This document shows positions 12,877 through 23,294 of a DNA stretch of 64,000 bases, in pieces. Every line of letters starts with the position of its first letter. Within the stretch, counting starts at the first letter, position 1. The notes under the pieces are model-generated. The model did no database searches and had not been told where the DNA came from. It saw only the letters and a list, made by a program, of their open reading frames with translations. The DNA lies in contig JANPYM010000012.1 of NCBI GenBank assembly GCA_025890175.1, positions 789,388 to 853,387 of the forward strand. The letters are read 5' to 3'. The position numbers were made by a program, and so were the translations under genes. The stretch comes from Ciborinia camelliae (lineage: Eukaryota; Ascomycota; Leotiomycetes; Helotiales; Sclerotiniaceae).

Positions 12877-15211
12877 ATGGCAACTCGAACGAAAACAGTA
12901 TGTGTCATTGGTGAGTACACACGCATATTTGAGGTTATCATTGCTAACTTTCACTGATTAGGCGCTGGTCCCTCGGGACTCGTGGCAGCCAAAACACTCA
13001 CTCACGACCATCCAAAGGGCACATTTGAAATAACAGTTTTTGAGCAGTCGCATAGAATAGGTGGCTTGTGGCCTTTATCCCATGAAGACGATGGTCTAGT
13101 GAATCCAGATATGTGCACGAACCAAAGCCGTCATACTGTCAGTTTTAGTGACCTGGCATGGCCTGCTTCATCCCTCGCTTGCCCGAAAGCATGGCAGGTT
13201 GGGAAATATCTCGAAAATTATGTCAAGATGTACCCTGGATATTCGATCAAAACGGGTTCCAAGGTTGCCCAGGTCGACCCACCATCTGATTGGAAAACCA
13301 CTGCATCAGGGAAATGGAATGTGCATGTTCAACATAATGAATCTACCCAATCGCCACAAGTCTACGAATTTGATCATGTTATTGTAGCTACTGGATTCTT
13401 TGGAAAACCCAAGGTGCCTAATGTCCTTCCAGACTTCCCAGCTCCTGTCTGGCATAGCTCAAGGCTTCGCGATGTCAACAGTTTGTTGACCGACAATGGA
13501 AAGATCTCTTCACCCAAGGGCAAGAACATTGTGATTGTTGGAGGACAGATGTCGGGTATAGAATCTGCAGCAGCAGTTGCCTTACAGATATCCTCCTCCA
13601 TAATTTCAACGGAACGTCCGATTCCGAATGCAAATGTATATAAGACGTACAATGTGATTCAACAACCATTTTGGGTGATGCCTCTCACATTACCAAGTAA
13701 CCCTGTGATCGATGGAGCTTCACCCGAGGCTGAAAAGGTACACGATATCTTAGATATCTGGCAACTAGGATTTTCTGCTAACGCCTTCCCAGATTTCAAA
13801 CCCGGCACCGACATTCTTACCCCTGGATCTGGTCACTTACAATATCGGATGGAAGCCTCCAGGGCCGCTCGAGAATTCGTCTGGCCACATATCACCAGAA
13901 GCAGCCAAAATTACAAACGACTTCATGACCAACTATCTAGGGACTGATCAAAGTGGAATCGGTACAGATCATCTAGCAATCACAGGAGATGTTCGTTTCG
14001 AACCACCACTACTTACAGCTAGCGAAAGCTATATAGAGTTTGTCCGATCAGGAGACATCAATACGATCCGAGGAAAAGTGACGAGTGTAGTCCCCAATCG
14101 ATCAAATGCCATCATCGTCGAAGAAAACGGAACTCAACAAGTTATTGACGATGTAGCAGCAGTAATCTTGGCAACTGGATTCGATGCATCACCATCACTT
14201 AATTTCCTACCAAAAGAAATCCTCCACCACCTCTCATTTGACGCATCAAGCAGCGAATTCCCATTAGCTCTGAATGTGCACTCGACAGTCAACGCAACGA
14301 TCCCCTCTCTGGGCTTTGTCGGTTTTTACCGAAGTCCCTATTGGGGCGTCATGGAAATGCAATCCAGATTCCTCGGAAAACTCTGGTGCGGAGACGCGCA
14401 AGCACAGAAAACCCTAGAGTTGGATGATTCCCTGGACAAACTTCTCGAGCTTCGCACCGATCCCCGCATTGCGCAGTTTCCTATGGGTGATTATGCATAC
14501 CTAATGGAATCCTTTAGCGCGGCCGTAGGAATCCAACGACAAGAACCCGCCAACGATCCAGAAGCACGCACGGGAATCGTGCTTCCATCTCGCTACCTCT
14601 ATTCCCACGCAAGTAGCACTCAAAAAGAACAAGCCACGCTAGCTCTCTCCATCATCGACTCCATATTCCACTCCTCATCCACCCGAGGGGCCTTCGTCGC
14701 AAAAGCGATTTTTCGATCTCTCCAAGGAACATGGAAACTCTCTCGCTCCCTTAAAAGCTCTCTATCTACATTCCCCTCCGGCACCTTCACCGGAACCGCC
14801 AAATTTCTTCCTCGTTTACCGACAACCACCTCCTACAACTCCGAGTACTTGTATATTGAAGAAGGGGATTTCGTTACGGATACCGGGATGTCGTTTAGAG
14901 CTAGTAGGAGATATGTGTATCGATATCGAGAGGATACCGATGTGCTTAGTGTGTGGTTTGTGAAAACGGATGATAGTTTGGGAGTGGATTATTTGTTTCA
15001 CGAGATGGAGATTTTGGTTCCGCAGGCCAGTGATGAACAGAGAGAGAAGTCGGGGTGGAAGGCAAAGTCGAGTCATCTTTGTATTGCTGATACGTATGAT
15101 GTGGAATATGAGTTTAAATTTAAGGGGCCGAATGTTAAGGAATGGAGACAGGAATATAGGGTGAAGGGCCCGAATAAGGACTATAGAATTAAGAATGAGT
15201 ATAGACGGTAG
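12877..15211 (+). CDS. Flavin monooxygenase-like protein fused to a DUF6314-like domain; frame broken
   Basis: An N-terminal FAD/NADPH monooxygenase of the FMO superfamily. A 34-nt first exon (12877-12910) joins exon 2 at 12962 to build the FAD motif GAGPSG (about residues 12-17). A second dinucleotide motif, IVIVGGQMSG, lies near residue 200, and DHVIVATG precedes it. The last 160 or so residues (from about 14715) form a separate beta-rich domain beginning GTWKLSR and ending HLCIADTYDVEY...YRVKGPNKDYRI, which I match from memory to DUF6314. About 760 aa in all. Odd: the reading frame shifts by +1 near 13894-13896. Before it the text is coherent to WPHIT, after it coherent from PEAAKITNDFMTNYLG. 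A 67-nt intron (13832-13898) would also restore frame, but its donor (GTCACT) is poor and no good branch site is seen. Either an indel (real or assembly) or that intron is needed. Substrate unknown. Confidence 0.82.
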
Positions 15212-16025
15212 AGATAGGTGGCTATAGAAAGAAAATGGGAGTTGCATTTGAAATGACTTATGATATTAAAAACGAAAGGTCCCCAGATAGAGGGCTTGGA
15301 GATTTTTCTCTCCATTATAAGTTAGTCTTCATCTTCATCATCTTTGATTTGACTCTGACTTATTGCCATCTTTCAAGGTACTACACTGAGGTACCTGCAT
15401 GGGGGATGTTCTAGATTCTATATCATGCTGTTGCATATTGTCAAATTATATCGGTGTTTACCTTCTCTCACATTTGAATATCTAAATTGTATTCCAAGAT
15501 GACAAATGAGGCAGTAGCCTGTATAGAAGGAGTGTGTATGTACAGTCTGTACCAAATTATAGGTCCTTTAATATTGCTTGTGTTTGTGTTTGTGTTTGTG
15601 TTTGTGTTTGTTTGCTTGTAGTTCTGTCACTACCTACCTACCTGGTAGTACTTTTAAGTTCAAGGTTACTAGGTTTATGATGGCTCCTGTCCCTTAAGTC
15701 CGTCGGAGAAAACAGGGACAAACTAAACTATAAACTATGGACTGCGCTATAACCAAAGACGTTAGAGTCCACTCTGACTCAGGCACCCTGAATCAGGCAC
15801 CGAGGCGGAAACAAATTATTTTACACCCCGCAGAATTGGTTACCTCTAATCAGTGTCTCAAGCTTCTTTTCAAACTGCAAGTCCTTTCACTTGCGCTCAT
15901 TTCAAAAGTTTCATCAAGCAACGAAAGACTCCCCAGATGCTACATGACCAGTTTGAGGTCATTGTTGAATCTTGGGGACGTCAGTCGTGAATTCAAGAAC
16001 AAGTAGGAAAGCTTGTTGCGACTGA
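15212..16025. other. Intergenic region with a TTTGTG microsatellite
   Basis: The 3' flank of the monooxygenase and the promoter of the BTB gene. A (TGTGTT)n microsatellite of about five units lies at roughly 15578-15615. The plus-strand frame 15737-16006 has no recognisable product. Confidence 0.5.
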
Positions 16026-18372
16026 ATGAATACTGTAAATATGGCACCAGCAAACGGCACGTCAAAAGTCATGCAGAACCGCCCAAGACCTGCAGTTGCA
16101 ATCCCGAGAGGCATTGTTCCTGCTCTACCTCTCTCCTATGGTAAGATGCAACAAAAGAAACTACCTACTCGAGAAAAGACGAAGGAAACTATTCCCCCAT
16201 CCTCGACAGCTCCAGCGGTTCAAGCGCCCATTACATCAGTTTCAACTACAAATGCACCTTCTGCGCATGCCTATGAATCTCCTGCTGAAGAAAAGCCTTT
16301 CGAAGTGATCAAAGAGTCTTCCAATCCTGTTCCCACGGCAGTTGCCGGTATCTCTATTGCGGAATCGCTGGATGGATTTAGTTCTACTGAGGGCGGAGTT
16401 ACACTCGATTCTACTGAACGCGAATTTGATGAAAAATTTGTGAATGTGATTGAAATCAAAGGTGAGATTGGGAAATTCACTTTCAGTCTTGCCATATCTG
16501 CAAGCCCAAAATATTGACCATGTCACTAATTTTATTTTTCTTGCAGCAGACGATTCTCACGAGGAACAGCACTCTGCTCCATCCGAAACTCTATCAACCA
16601 CATCGAGATCAACTTATCAACTGCCTCCACCATTTGTTCCTGCTAGCAATCAGTCCACCATGTCATCTGAGTCTGCCCAATTGCCGCAGCAGGTTGCATT
16701 CAATGGCCAACATCCAATGCACCACGCGCATCCCAGCGGTTCAAACCCGATGTTTGGCGGATACCCCGATTCCAATAATTCATCCCCAGCTCCTCCTTCG
16801 AGCGCTGGCAATATTCCGCCTTATGCGTACGCGCAGCAAGGTGGTGTGCGTGGTCCTCACCCCTCGAATGGCGGCCACCAACACCATATGTCAAATGGCT
16901 TTTCACCCATGACTCCAGCATTCCCCCCAGGATATTACCACCACCAAGACGGCTTTCAGGTTGCTCCAAATGATGATTTCCTTCGCAGACAAATGCTACC
17001 ATTTGCTCCCTCCGAAGGTTACTCGCCAACTGCTCCTCAGATTTCAGAGAGTCCTCGATTCAACGGTTTTGATCCGGCTACTGCGCACAACGTCCATGGA
17101 TCTCGATCATCGGCACAGATTGATCAAGAGAACGGTCTAGGTCCTCATTACGGCCATCATCCATCTCCAATCCCACCAATGGGGCCACCACCTTATCGCG
17201 GAGTTGTCGGTTACCCACGCAAAGAAGAGATTCCTTGGGCAAACGGCAATCGTCGAGATCTTTGGTTCCACCTTCGTGAGCAGTTTGCACAAACGGAATT
17301 CTCCGATTGTATTCTTGAGCTACGCTACTCCGATGGCCGTGCCGATCCTCTTCAAATCAGTGGTCATAGATTGATCTTCGCCCGCAGTTTCGTATTGAAA
17401 GGTCTGATTACATCTGGAGCTCGAGCAAACTCTGCTTCACCCCTACCTATCCAGAATATCTTGATCGAGTCGGATGATCGTTTTTTGCGTTCTGATGCCT
17501 TTTCATTGGCTGTTCGGTATCTCTATGGTGGACCTATATTGGACTTAGATGCAATGGCCCGCTTTCCGGCTCCATATATTGGATCAACTCCTATGCCATC
17601 AACACCAGCTGAACGTTTCGCCTTCACGCTTGGTTATGTAGCATCAGGGGTTATTCTTCAGATTCCTCAAATTTGGAAGACTGGTTGCGCTATTGCGAGC
17701 CAACTTATCACCTGGGATACGGCTGAGAAAGCTCTTGAATTTGCTCTCGAAGGAGGTATTGACTGGTCATGGAGCTCGGGAATCCCAGATGCCAACGATG
17801 TAATCGGCAGAAGCATTTATAGTCCATGTGCTAACATGCTCATCTACAACATAATCAACTTGATCATCCTCTCCTTCCCGCCCAATTTTGAATTGGATAC
17901 GACAGTCTCAGACCCACTCTTCAATTCTAGAATCCCGCATGTCCCAGATGACCGACCAACTCCCGCAAACCCACGTTTAAGCTCTATCAAATTCGGCGAC
18001 CACCCTACAGAAGATAGTCTTCGCTCCCCTTCTTCGGATCCTATTACTGCTACGTTGTCAAGATTATTGCTCAACTTACCATTTGGTCCTTTAAAGCATG
18101 TATTGGAAACTGGAAATAATGGTGTTATTCATGGCCATGCAACTTATTTACTTCGACGAAAGGTCATGTATCCTGTCATACAGGAGCGTGAGAAGAGAAG
18201 ACAAAAAGCCCTTGCTAGTAAAGTACCGGAGGAGGAGCGAATCAAGAATGGACGTCAGTGGAATACCGTTGGCTGGAAAGAGGCAGTTCTCCCATTTGAT
18301 GACCATCGCAACGAAGAGGTCCCATGCTTGAGAAAGACTTGGGTCGGTTTCACAAATACTGAAAGCAAGTAA
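16026..18372 (+). CDS. BTB/POZ-domain protein, fungal
   Basis: Two exons (16026-16461 and 16547-18372) with one 85-nt intron give 753 aa. The first 375 residues are low-complexity, rich in Pro, Ser, Gln and His, and probably disordered. A BTB fold follows at about residues 395-475: FSDCILEL, then ISGHRLIFARS, then AVRYLYGG, which are the conserved strands and helices of BTB domains that mediate dimerisation or recruitment of cullin-3. The C-terminal part is helical and ends with a basic region. There are two possible ATGs five codons apart at the start; I chose the first. Whether it is an E3 adaptor or a transcription co-factor cannot be told. It is not linked in function to its neighbours as far as I can see. 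Confidence 0.86.
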
Positions 18373-19294
18373 CCTTGGTCTACTGACTGACTTCTGAAAT
18401 GGGCTTTTGTAATTGATTATTAAAGGTGCATTGGCGTTGAATTGGTTCATTGGTTTCGAGGGCAAATGATATATGTCTTTGCATAAAAATGGACGGACGG
18501 GACTCGTGGTCATTTCTTCTGGCCTACCTATTTTCTTGAGAGTTGAGACACTTGCCTTGCTTTCGGTTGCTAGGTGAAGATAATCACTTTTATAAAAAGT
18601 TTCACGGTAGTAATGAGATATGTAAGGCACGACTCATCAGACTACAAAAGTAGTTAAATGAATAAAAAATGAAGTTTATACCTTTATACCCTTTGACATG
18701 ATGTTTTGGTTGATTCTTTGAATATATTGTGAATGCCATTGAGCTTAGGCATGATATATCAAGTACATGATGGGGAATCAGCTGAAAAGTATATTGTATG
18801 AATGAATGAATGAATGACGCCTGGTCATGATACACCCATTACCGTGATTGAGAACCGCCTGAGAAGTATATTGCGATGCAAATAAATAAATGAGTTCATG
18901 GTTAGAGTTGTCCTAATAATATACCGAGGCCACAACTGACTGGTGTTTACCATCACCACTCAATAAATTGCTGAGTAAATATGAGGTGCTGCTCAAAGGT
19001 AGGTAAGACCATCTTTCATGATGATGAGGATGATGGAGAGATTCTTGTCAGTGTATTATTATTGTTATAGTGAGTGAGGAGTGGAAGGAGTGAAGTAAGT
19101 GAATAAAAGAGGGGCTTGCAGGGATCGATGAGAAAAGTTTCAATCACGTGCTATCAATTTTGAAAATTCGGTTGTGGGATTGCTTGCCCTAGATCGCCAA
19201 AATTTTGAACCCAGCAAGTTGAATACTGCGACAATTCCGACATCTCGACATTTCCAGACGACGACCAACGACAACTTGATCGCAATCCGACAAA
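18373..19294. other. Intergenic region upstream of the eL13 gene
   Basis: AT-rich 3' flank of the BTB gene followed by the ribosomal protein promoter. A (TGAA)n microsatellite lies at about 18798-18815. No gene is seen on either strand. Confidence 0.5.
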
Positions 19295-20106
19295 ATGGCG
19301 ATCAAGCACAACCAGCAAATTGCCCACAACCGTATGTCTCTTCCGCGGATCAATTAGGATTGCAGAGATACTGATGATGGATAGATTTCCGAAAGGATTG
19401 GCAACGACGAGTTAGAGTTCACTTCGACCAGGTAAACAACGCGCCGATGGAATGTAAAAAGCTCTGGAATCGAATCTAACAGTGTAAATAGCCTGGCCGA
19501 AAACTCAGACGTCGCAATGCTCGTCTTGCGAAGACAGCAGCTGTCGCTCCACGCCCAATCGACTTGTTGAGACCAGTCGTCAGATGCCCAACCATCAAGT
19601 ACAACAGACGTGTACGAGCTGGCCGTGGTTTCACCCTCGCCGAATTGAAGGTTAGACAGATAAGAAGCTTCTGAAAGTGTAATTTTCTGATGTCATTATA
19701 GGAGGCCCAAATCCCCCGCAAGCTCGCTCCTACGATCGGTATCTCCGTTGACGCTCGCCGCCAAAACCTCTCAGTCGAGTCCCTCAAGGCCAACGTCGAC
19801 CGCCTCAAGTCCTTCCGTGCCCGCCTTATCCTCTTCCCACGCAAACTCGGCCAACCCAAGAAGGGTGATTCCACCAAGGAGGAGGTCTCATCTCTCAAGG
19901 AGACCAGCAGCCGTGTTAAGAGCCTTCTGCCAATTGTTGGCGTTGAGGGTGGATTCTCAGAGATCAGCAAGGCTGATATGCCAAAACCAGTTGAGGGAGG
20001 TGCATACAGAAAGTTGCGCGTTGCAAGAAGTGACGCTAGATTGGCCGGCAAGCGTGAGAAGAGAGCAAAGGATGCAGCTGATGAGGCCGCTGCTGCTAAG
20101 AAATAA
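19295..20106 (+). CDS. RPL13: 60S ribosomal protein eL13
   Basis: Structural protein of the large cytosolic ribosomal subunit. Four exons (19295-19331, 19385-19431, 19492-19650, 19702-20106) give 215 aa, the normal size. The product starts [19 protein letters not shown] and contains the conserved [12 protein letters not shown] and [22 protein letters not shown] stretches, which cross introns 2 and 3 in perfect continuity. The C terminus is lysine- and alanine-rich. Early, short introns concentrated at the 5' end are common in fungal ribosomal protein genes. Long minus-strand frames over this gene are shadows. The AATAAA at 20246-20251 is a likely polyadenylation signal. Confidence 0.96.
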
Positions 20107-21061
20107 ATGGCATGAAAGGTTCATAGGTCTGTTTTATATTCTTGCGGGGTGCGATGGATGGATGTGGGCTACAAGAGCGGTATAAAAACTGCATAGGTGT
20201 ACTCTCATGAATTCAACGGCTATTGCACAAAACTAATGAATTTTCAATAAAATGTTTTGCATGTGAGGTGTTGCTCATGGTCGTGAAAAATATGTTTTAC
20301 TTGGTTGTTCGAGTGAACGGAATCGAAACCGAAAGCATATCTCAATATCATTCTTGGATGCTCCGCTGATGATGATTTTAGGTTGGGTTAGCCATGTACC
20401 GAGACATTACCGCCGCCGACCGTTCACTTGCGAAGTTTAAGAGTTAAAAACGCATCGGGTTTGCAGCTCATGATCTTCTTCGGAATTTGGAAGTCATTTG
20501 ACGGTTGTTGGTCTGCGACTCACTTCGGCTCTTTTTATGTATTGAATAGTGGCCCATTCTACATACCCAACTACAGAATGGACAACCTGGCAAACCATCA
20601 CTCTTTCTGCTCCCTCATGGGAGCGAAAGTTTTCTGGGCCCTGATAAGAAGTTAAATTGCTGCACTCTCTCGGCCCGCTTCCTTCACCTTGCCTCCAGCC
20701 CCCTCAATACTGTCTGGAAGGGGTGATAATACATGGACCTTTGGATCTTCTGCTCGTAATTGTGTATCGGGAGATTATCGTAGAGCCGAACATTCAGCTC
20801 TATGCCATCGGAAAATTCAATGGCATGTTTGAAAGGGTTTTCGTATGAAGTTGGATTATTTTTATGTTTGACTGCTTCTATTTCTCCAAGTCTAGCATTT
20901 TAATAATGTGAGATATGCAACAAGTGGAATTTTGTTCAATTTTCACGACATTTATTAAGCTACCTACTGAATCCAAATAAGGAGGAAAAGCTGATTAATA
21001 AGTTGGACCAACCCAGACCCAAGGAAAGCAGGAAAATCATACAAAACCCAAGCTGATAGCC
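20107..21061. other. Convergent intergenic region after eL13
   Basis: Holds the 3' untranslated region of eL13, including AATAAA at 20246-20251, and the 3' flank of the minus-strand crystallin/aerolysin-like gene. Plus-strand frames at 20428-20655 and 20657-20848 have no start context or family features. Confidence 0.5.
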
Positions 21062-22345
21062 TTACAACGGAGTGGCTTGCATATCCACATTAGTTTTGCA
21101 AGCCAGACTACCCACAAGACTGAGTCTTACATCCTCCACCCGCTTATACCAGCCATTATTTGCGGGGTCTGCTTGCGATCCCGTAACGGGGTCCTTGTAC
21201 CAGCGCTGTGCCGTGGTGTGATACTCGGTGGCGGGAAGCTTCCCAATGGTCACAAGTAAGGTGGCCTTGTATCTGGTTTTTGCTGGTGCGTTGATGGTTT
21301 GAGTGACAGCCAATTGAACGGTTTGAGTTTCGCTTGTTGATTGAGTTTCTGTATGGGTGTAGTCGTAATGGATGGATACGGACCATTTCGTTGATGCCGA
21401 TGCGATGCCCTCCATCCCCGCGGTGGCCGTTTGGGATAAGGTCGAGGAGATGCCCATGACGTACTGGTCCGAAGTCTCAACGGTTATCGTCTGCGCGGTT
21501 GTGTTCGAAAGAGACACAGATACAGGTTGCACTTCGGTGCTATTATTGACTCCATCGACGGCTGAGGTCAGGCCAAATCCGTCTGATGAATTGCTGGCTG
21601 TAACGACGAATGGCTCGATGATTTCCTTGACCGGATTGACGCTGTCCCACATGAAGGCGCTCACACAGTCATTTAGTAGAACTTCGCTCAGACGCTCCAC
21701 CTCCTTTGTGCTGCCCCAGCCTTTAATATTGGAGTATGACGCGCCAGCACCATCAGTGCTGTCAAATAACGAAGCTGTCTGCCGATCTCCTAATGTACGC
21801 CAACGAACTGAGCTGATAGTGTCTTGCAATTGCCACTTCCCGATTGAATGGATTTTACCAGGGGCCCATTCACTAAGGAAGATGGTGGAACATCTTCCTG
21901 TGAAATTGTCGGCATCGAAGAGCTCGATGGCGCCCATGTTGAGATCGACTGTTCGCCAAAAGAACATAGATATCTGGTCGTTCAACCCGCATTCCATTAG
22001 ATTTGCCGATTCCGTCTTCCCGGTGCCAACCAAATCAAGACAGGTGTGGCAATTGCTGAGATCGGCTATTTTCCCCCCCTCGCTGTCTGCTATTGCTTCA
22101 AGCAAGGTCATGACCGTGCCAGCTGGCAAATTGTATAAGACATAAGTGGTTTGGTCATACTGGGAGCTTGGAACTATGTGACGTTTGTTGGGCACGTAAT
22201 CATTGAGCAGGATGTCAGTTCTCGTACTGACCCAATCCGAAGCTGTAAACAAGGCCACAGTGCCGCTGGGAATTTGATAGGGAACCGAGACGGAAGGCGG
22301 CTTAGTAAGTAATTGGACTAATTCAGTAAGAATGGGAAATGTCAT
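21062..22345 (-). CDS. Beta/gamma-crystallin-like repeats plus aerolysin-like pore-forming domain
   Basis: A single-exon gene of 427 aa. The N-terminal half holds about three to four beta/gamma-crystallin-like motifs: GTVALFTASDW near residue 28, GAIELFDADNFTG near 137, and ASLFDS...FMW near 192-235, each ending in an aromatic strand such as SSVRW. The C-terminal half (about residues 260-410) is rich in Ser and Thr in alternating strands, with a long segment like that of the ETX/MTX2-aerolysin pore-forming family and a final WYKDPVTG/GWYKRVEDVRL region. No signal peptide is visible, so release would need lysis or unconventional export, or the protein acts inside the cell. Family members insert a beta-barrel in target membranes; here that is inferred from fold resemblance only. 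The gene is complete, lacks introns unlike most neighbours, and lies about 530 bp from a transposon-like element, which fits an accessory or acquired gene. Alternative: a non-toxic structural crystallin-like protein. Confidence 0.8.
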   Translation of the reverse strand: MTFPILTELVQLLTKPPSVSVPYQIPSGTVALFTASDWVSTRTDILLNDYVPNKRHIVPSSQYDQTTYVLYNLPAGTVMTLLEAIADSEGGKIADLSNCHTCLDLVGTGKTESANLMECGLNDQISMFFWRTVDLNMGAIELFDADNFTGRCSTIFLSEWAPGKIHSIGKWQLQDTISSVRWRTLGDRQTASLFDSTDGAGASYSNIKGWGSTKEVERLSEVLLNDCVSAFMWDSVNPVKEIIEPFVVTASNSSDGFGLTSAVDGVNNSTEVQPVSVSLSNTTAQTITVETSDQYVMGISSTLSQTATAGMEGIASASTKWSVSIHYDYTHTETQSTSETQTVQLAVTQTINAPAKTRYKATLLVTIGKLPATEYHTTAQRWYKDPVTGSQADPANNGWYKRVEDVRLSLVGSLACKTNVDMQATPL

Positions 22346-22873
22346 CTTGAAGCGCTCAATGATATTGGGGTCAAATTACAGAGAAGGTTTGATGGGACGA
22401 TGGGGAACTCGGCTCAGTATTTCAGCATATACTTTGCCCGTTTTTATAGACGATCCATCATGCGATATAAGCCTGCTGTAGTTACAGAGAGAACGGCTCA
22501 ATGCAACGTGTGATATGCTCTTTAATTGTGCTAAGGTCTCGCAAAACCTTTATCATATGGTACACTTCTCAATCACTAAAGTAATGGAAACACAGCTCTG
22601 AATTCGAGTTTTATTTTGAGACAAGAAGGGAGGTAATTAATCACCGCGCTCGAGCTACAGAGCTCAGCCAATAACCGCGTTGGGGTTATCCGAATTCAGG
22701 GGACACTGCATCGTGGGGTCAACGACTTAATAGGCCAATACTCCAAACGAGAAGGTACGACTGTTGAGTCAAGTCCTTCTCAGTTCCACAGAGGTGTAAT
22801 TACCGGTTTCTGATAGATGTAAAGCAAACCATTTATTCCAATAGTACGACTATACAGCACAAAACGCTAGAGC
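22346..22873. other. Promoter-side spacer of the crystallin/aerolysin-like gene
   Basis: About 530 bp between the gene start and the inverted-repeat element. No coding exon or clear repeat is visible in it. Confidence 0.45.
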
Positions 22874-23294
22874 TGGTCCACCCCGTTCATCAATTCGGCC
22901 CATTAATTAATGGGACCACCCCATTGGCTAATAGAAACCCCTTACCCGAACGAGGCGCCCGATTAACCAATAAACTCTATCACCTAAAAATCGATTTTTG
23001 AAAATATAAATTTTGCTTTTTCTACTATCTTTTCCTTCACTTTTTTTAATTGATTAATACAAAAACATTTTATTCATTAATAAAATACTTATTAATTAAT
23101 CGAGTATTTATTAATTAATAAAATACTTAAACGATTAATTGAAAAAAATAAAAAATAATAAAGCAAAAATTGATTTTTAGATAATATGTAGAGCTTATTA
23201 ATTAATCGGGCATCCGGTTCGGGTAAGGGGTTCCCATTAACTAATGGGGTGGTCCGATTAGCTAATAGGCCGGATTGATGAACGGGGTGGACCA
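22874..23294. mobile_element. Non-autonomous DNA transposon (MITE-like) with very long terminal inverted repeats
   Basis: A 421-bp element whose two ends are inverted copies of each other over about 127-130 bp (left arm 22874-23000, right arm 23165-23294), at roughly 80% identity. Both begin TGGTCCACCCCGTTCATCAA when read inwards, and share later blocks such as GGGACCACCCCATT, ACCCCTTACCCGAAC and GCCCGATTAA. The core (23001-23164) is almost pure A and T and has its own TTAATTAAT inverted repeats. It encodes no protein. The four bases flanking each end are GAGC, a possible target-site duplication, but this is too short to assign a superfamily. Differences between arms are mostly C/T and G/A, in keeping with RIP or age. 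Confidence 0.85.

Noticed and set aside
19476..20051. 191-codon minus-strand frame
   Set aside because: Lies antisense over eL13 exons and introns; Arg/Leu-rich shadow with no family features.
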